Source: Edaphobacter lichenicola (GTDB taxonomy: Bacteria; Acidobacteriota; Terriglobia; Terriglobales; Acidobacteriaceae). Taken from it: a DNA stretch of 64,000 bases. Each line of letters begins with the position of its first letter. Positions within the stretch are counted from its first letter, which is position 1. Positions 63,238 through 64,000 of the stretch are shown one piece after another. The stretch spans positions 1 to 64,000 of the forward strand of contig NZ_JACHDY010000001.1 of the NCBI RefSeq assembly GCF_014201315.1. Direction: 5' to 3'. A model generated the notes under the pieces. That model had not been told where the DNA came from, made no database searches, and saw only the letters and a program-made list of their open reading frames with translations. The translations under genes were made by a program, and so were the position numbers.

Positions 63238-64000
63238 TTACATACCCATCTGATCCGCCTGCTTCTCCTCCGCCGCACTAGCATGCCCAATCTTCTCCGC
63301 AATGCTCTTGGCCTGCGTAAACAGCAGCAGATAGTCCGGACCGCCAGCCTTCGAATCCGTCCCGCTCATATTGAATCCGCCAAACGGATGTGCCCCCACC
63401 ATCGCGCCCGTGCACTTCCGGTTGAAGTACAGATTGCCAACGTGGAACTCCTCCCGCGCCCGATCCAGCTTCTCCCGCGAACCCGTATAAATAGCCCCTG
63501 TAAGCCCATACTCCGTGTTGTTCGCAATCGTCAGCGCATCGTCGAAGCTCTTCGACTTGATCACCGCCAACACCGGCCCAAAGATCTCCTCGAGCGCAAT
63601 CCGTGCCGTCGGAGCCACATCCGCAATCACCGTCGGAGCGATGTAATACCCACCCCCCGGCGTCTCAATTGCGTGGCCGCCGTTCAACACCGTGCCTTCC
63701 TTTTTGCCGATCTCGATGTAGTCCAGCGTCTTGCGATAAGCCTTCTCGCTGATCACCGGCCCGGTATAAACGTTCTCCGCCGGATCCCCCGTCTTGATCT
63801 TCGCCACCCGCTCCTGCAGCCGATCGCAGAACACGTCATAGATATCCGCCGCAACGATCGCCCGCGAACAAGCCGAGCACTTCTGCCCGTTGAACCCAAA
63901 CGCGCTGGCAACCACACCATCCACCGCAGCGTCCAGATCGCAGTCCCCCTCCACGATGATCGAGTCCTTCCCGCCCATCTCCAGAATCGTCCGCTTGATG
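63238..64000 (-). CDS. pruA: L-glutamate gamma-semialdehyde dehydrogenase (partial, 5' end outside)
   Basis: The C-terminal about 254 residues of an aldehyde dehydrogenase are in the window. The catalytic Cys is in FGFNGQKCSACSR, the phrase EEIFGPVLAVI and the oligomerisation end are present, and the frame runs open to the window edge as IKRTILEMGGKDSI. GGKDSIIV and NGQKCSACSR identify 1-pyrroline-5-carboxylate dehydrogenase (PruA/RocA type). It oxidises glutamate gamma-semialdehyde to glutamate with NAD(P), the second step of proline catabolism, after the dehydrogenase encoded at 9422-10357. Confidence 0.93.
   Translation of the reverse strand, partial: IKRTILEMGGKDSIIVEGDCDLDAAVDGVVASAFGFNGQKCSACSRAIVAADIYDVFCDRLQERVAKIKTGDPAENVYTGPVISEKAYRKTLDYIEIGKKEGTVLNGGHAIETPGGGYYIAPTVIADVAPTARIALEEIFGPVLAVIKSKSFDDALTIANNTEYGLTGAIYTGSREKLDRAREEFHVGNLYFNRKCTGAMVGAHPFGGFNMSGTDSKAGGPDYLLLFTQAKSIAEKIGHASAAEEKQADQMGM

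Overview
The window reads as a chromosomal segment of a soil acidobacterium, most likely class Terriglobia (Edaphobacter/Granulicella/Terriglobus-like). This is inferred from gene content: GH29 and GH3 glycosidases, a PEP-CTERM protein, the DUF3106 sigma/anti-sigma module, aminofutalosine menaquinone synthesis, BshA-type bacillithiol synthesis, heptose/LPS and murein genes. No rRNA is present to settle the species. Coding density is high and most genes look like core chromosome.

Left end (1-3.5 kb): the last codons of a probable fucosidase, then a small accessory segment with an Xre-type antitoxin/RES toxin pair, an excisionase-like HTH protein and a tyrosine integrase that stops just short of the 3' end of a tRNA-Val gene. 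This is the classic layout of an element integrated in a tRNA. 3.6-7.5 kb: ECF sigma factor, zinc anti-sigma factor and DUF3106 protein, then a secreted thioredoxin-fold protein.

7.5-22 kb: a GH29 fucosidase, proline dehydrogenase, an amidase, a lipoprotein, a zinc-dependent phospholipase C-like protein, GmhA and a cupin on the minus strand. The nitrogen cluster amt-glnK-glnD and a solitary nuoB follow on the plus strand. At least five copies of one ~100-bp interspersed repeat sit between the genes of this stretch.

22-38 kb: an OmpA-like envelope protein, a BNR propeller protein, MqnE, a PEP-CTERM protein with a sigma-54-type promoter, an unannotated 29-residue membrane peptide, a LacI regulator overlapping an MFS transporter, MurA, and a three-gene sortase operon whose first product ends in an LPxTA-type sorting signal. 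MurQ and signal peptidase I follow.

38-45 kb: the lower-glycolysis genes tpiA, pgk and gapA, interleaved with small genes, and an unusual class II tRNA-like gene. 45-55 kb: an ATPase, an osmoprotectant-type ABC importer with a GNAT gene inside the operon, a DinB-fold protein, a DUF3179 protein, ribA, a LytS-type kinase and bshA. 55-64 kb: a GH3 beta-glycosidase, a cNMP-domain kinase paired with a receiver/thioredoxin-reductase fusion that has lost its CxxC, a LuxR-type regulator with a degenerate receiver, and the start-truncated 1-pyrroline-5-carboxylate dehydrogenase, which completes the proline catabolism begun by the enzyme at 9.4 kb.

The plus strand looks G-rich from about 8 to 22 kb whatever the gene direction, and C-rich from about 45 kb on, so a replication-related skew change may lie in the window. 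The strongest candidates for something little described are the sortase operon, the two interspersed repeat families, the CxxC-less reductase-regulator and the odd tRNA.
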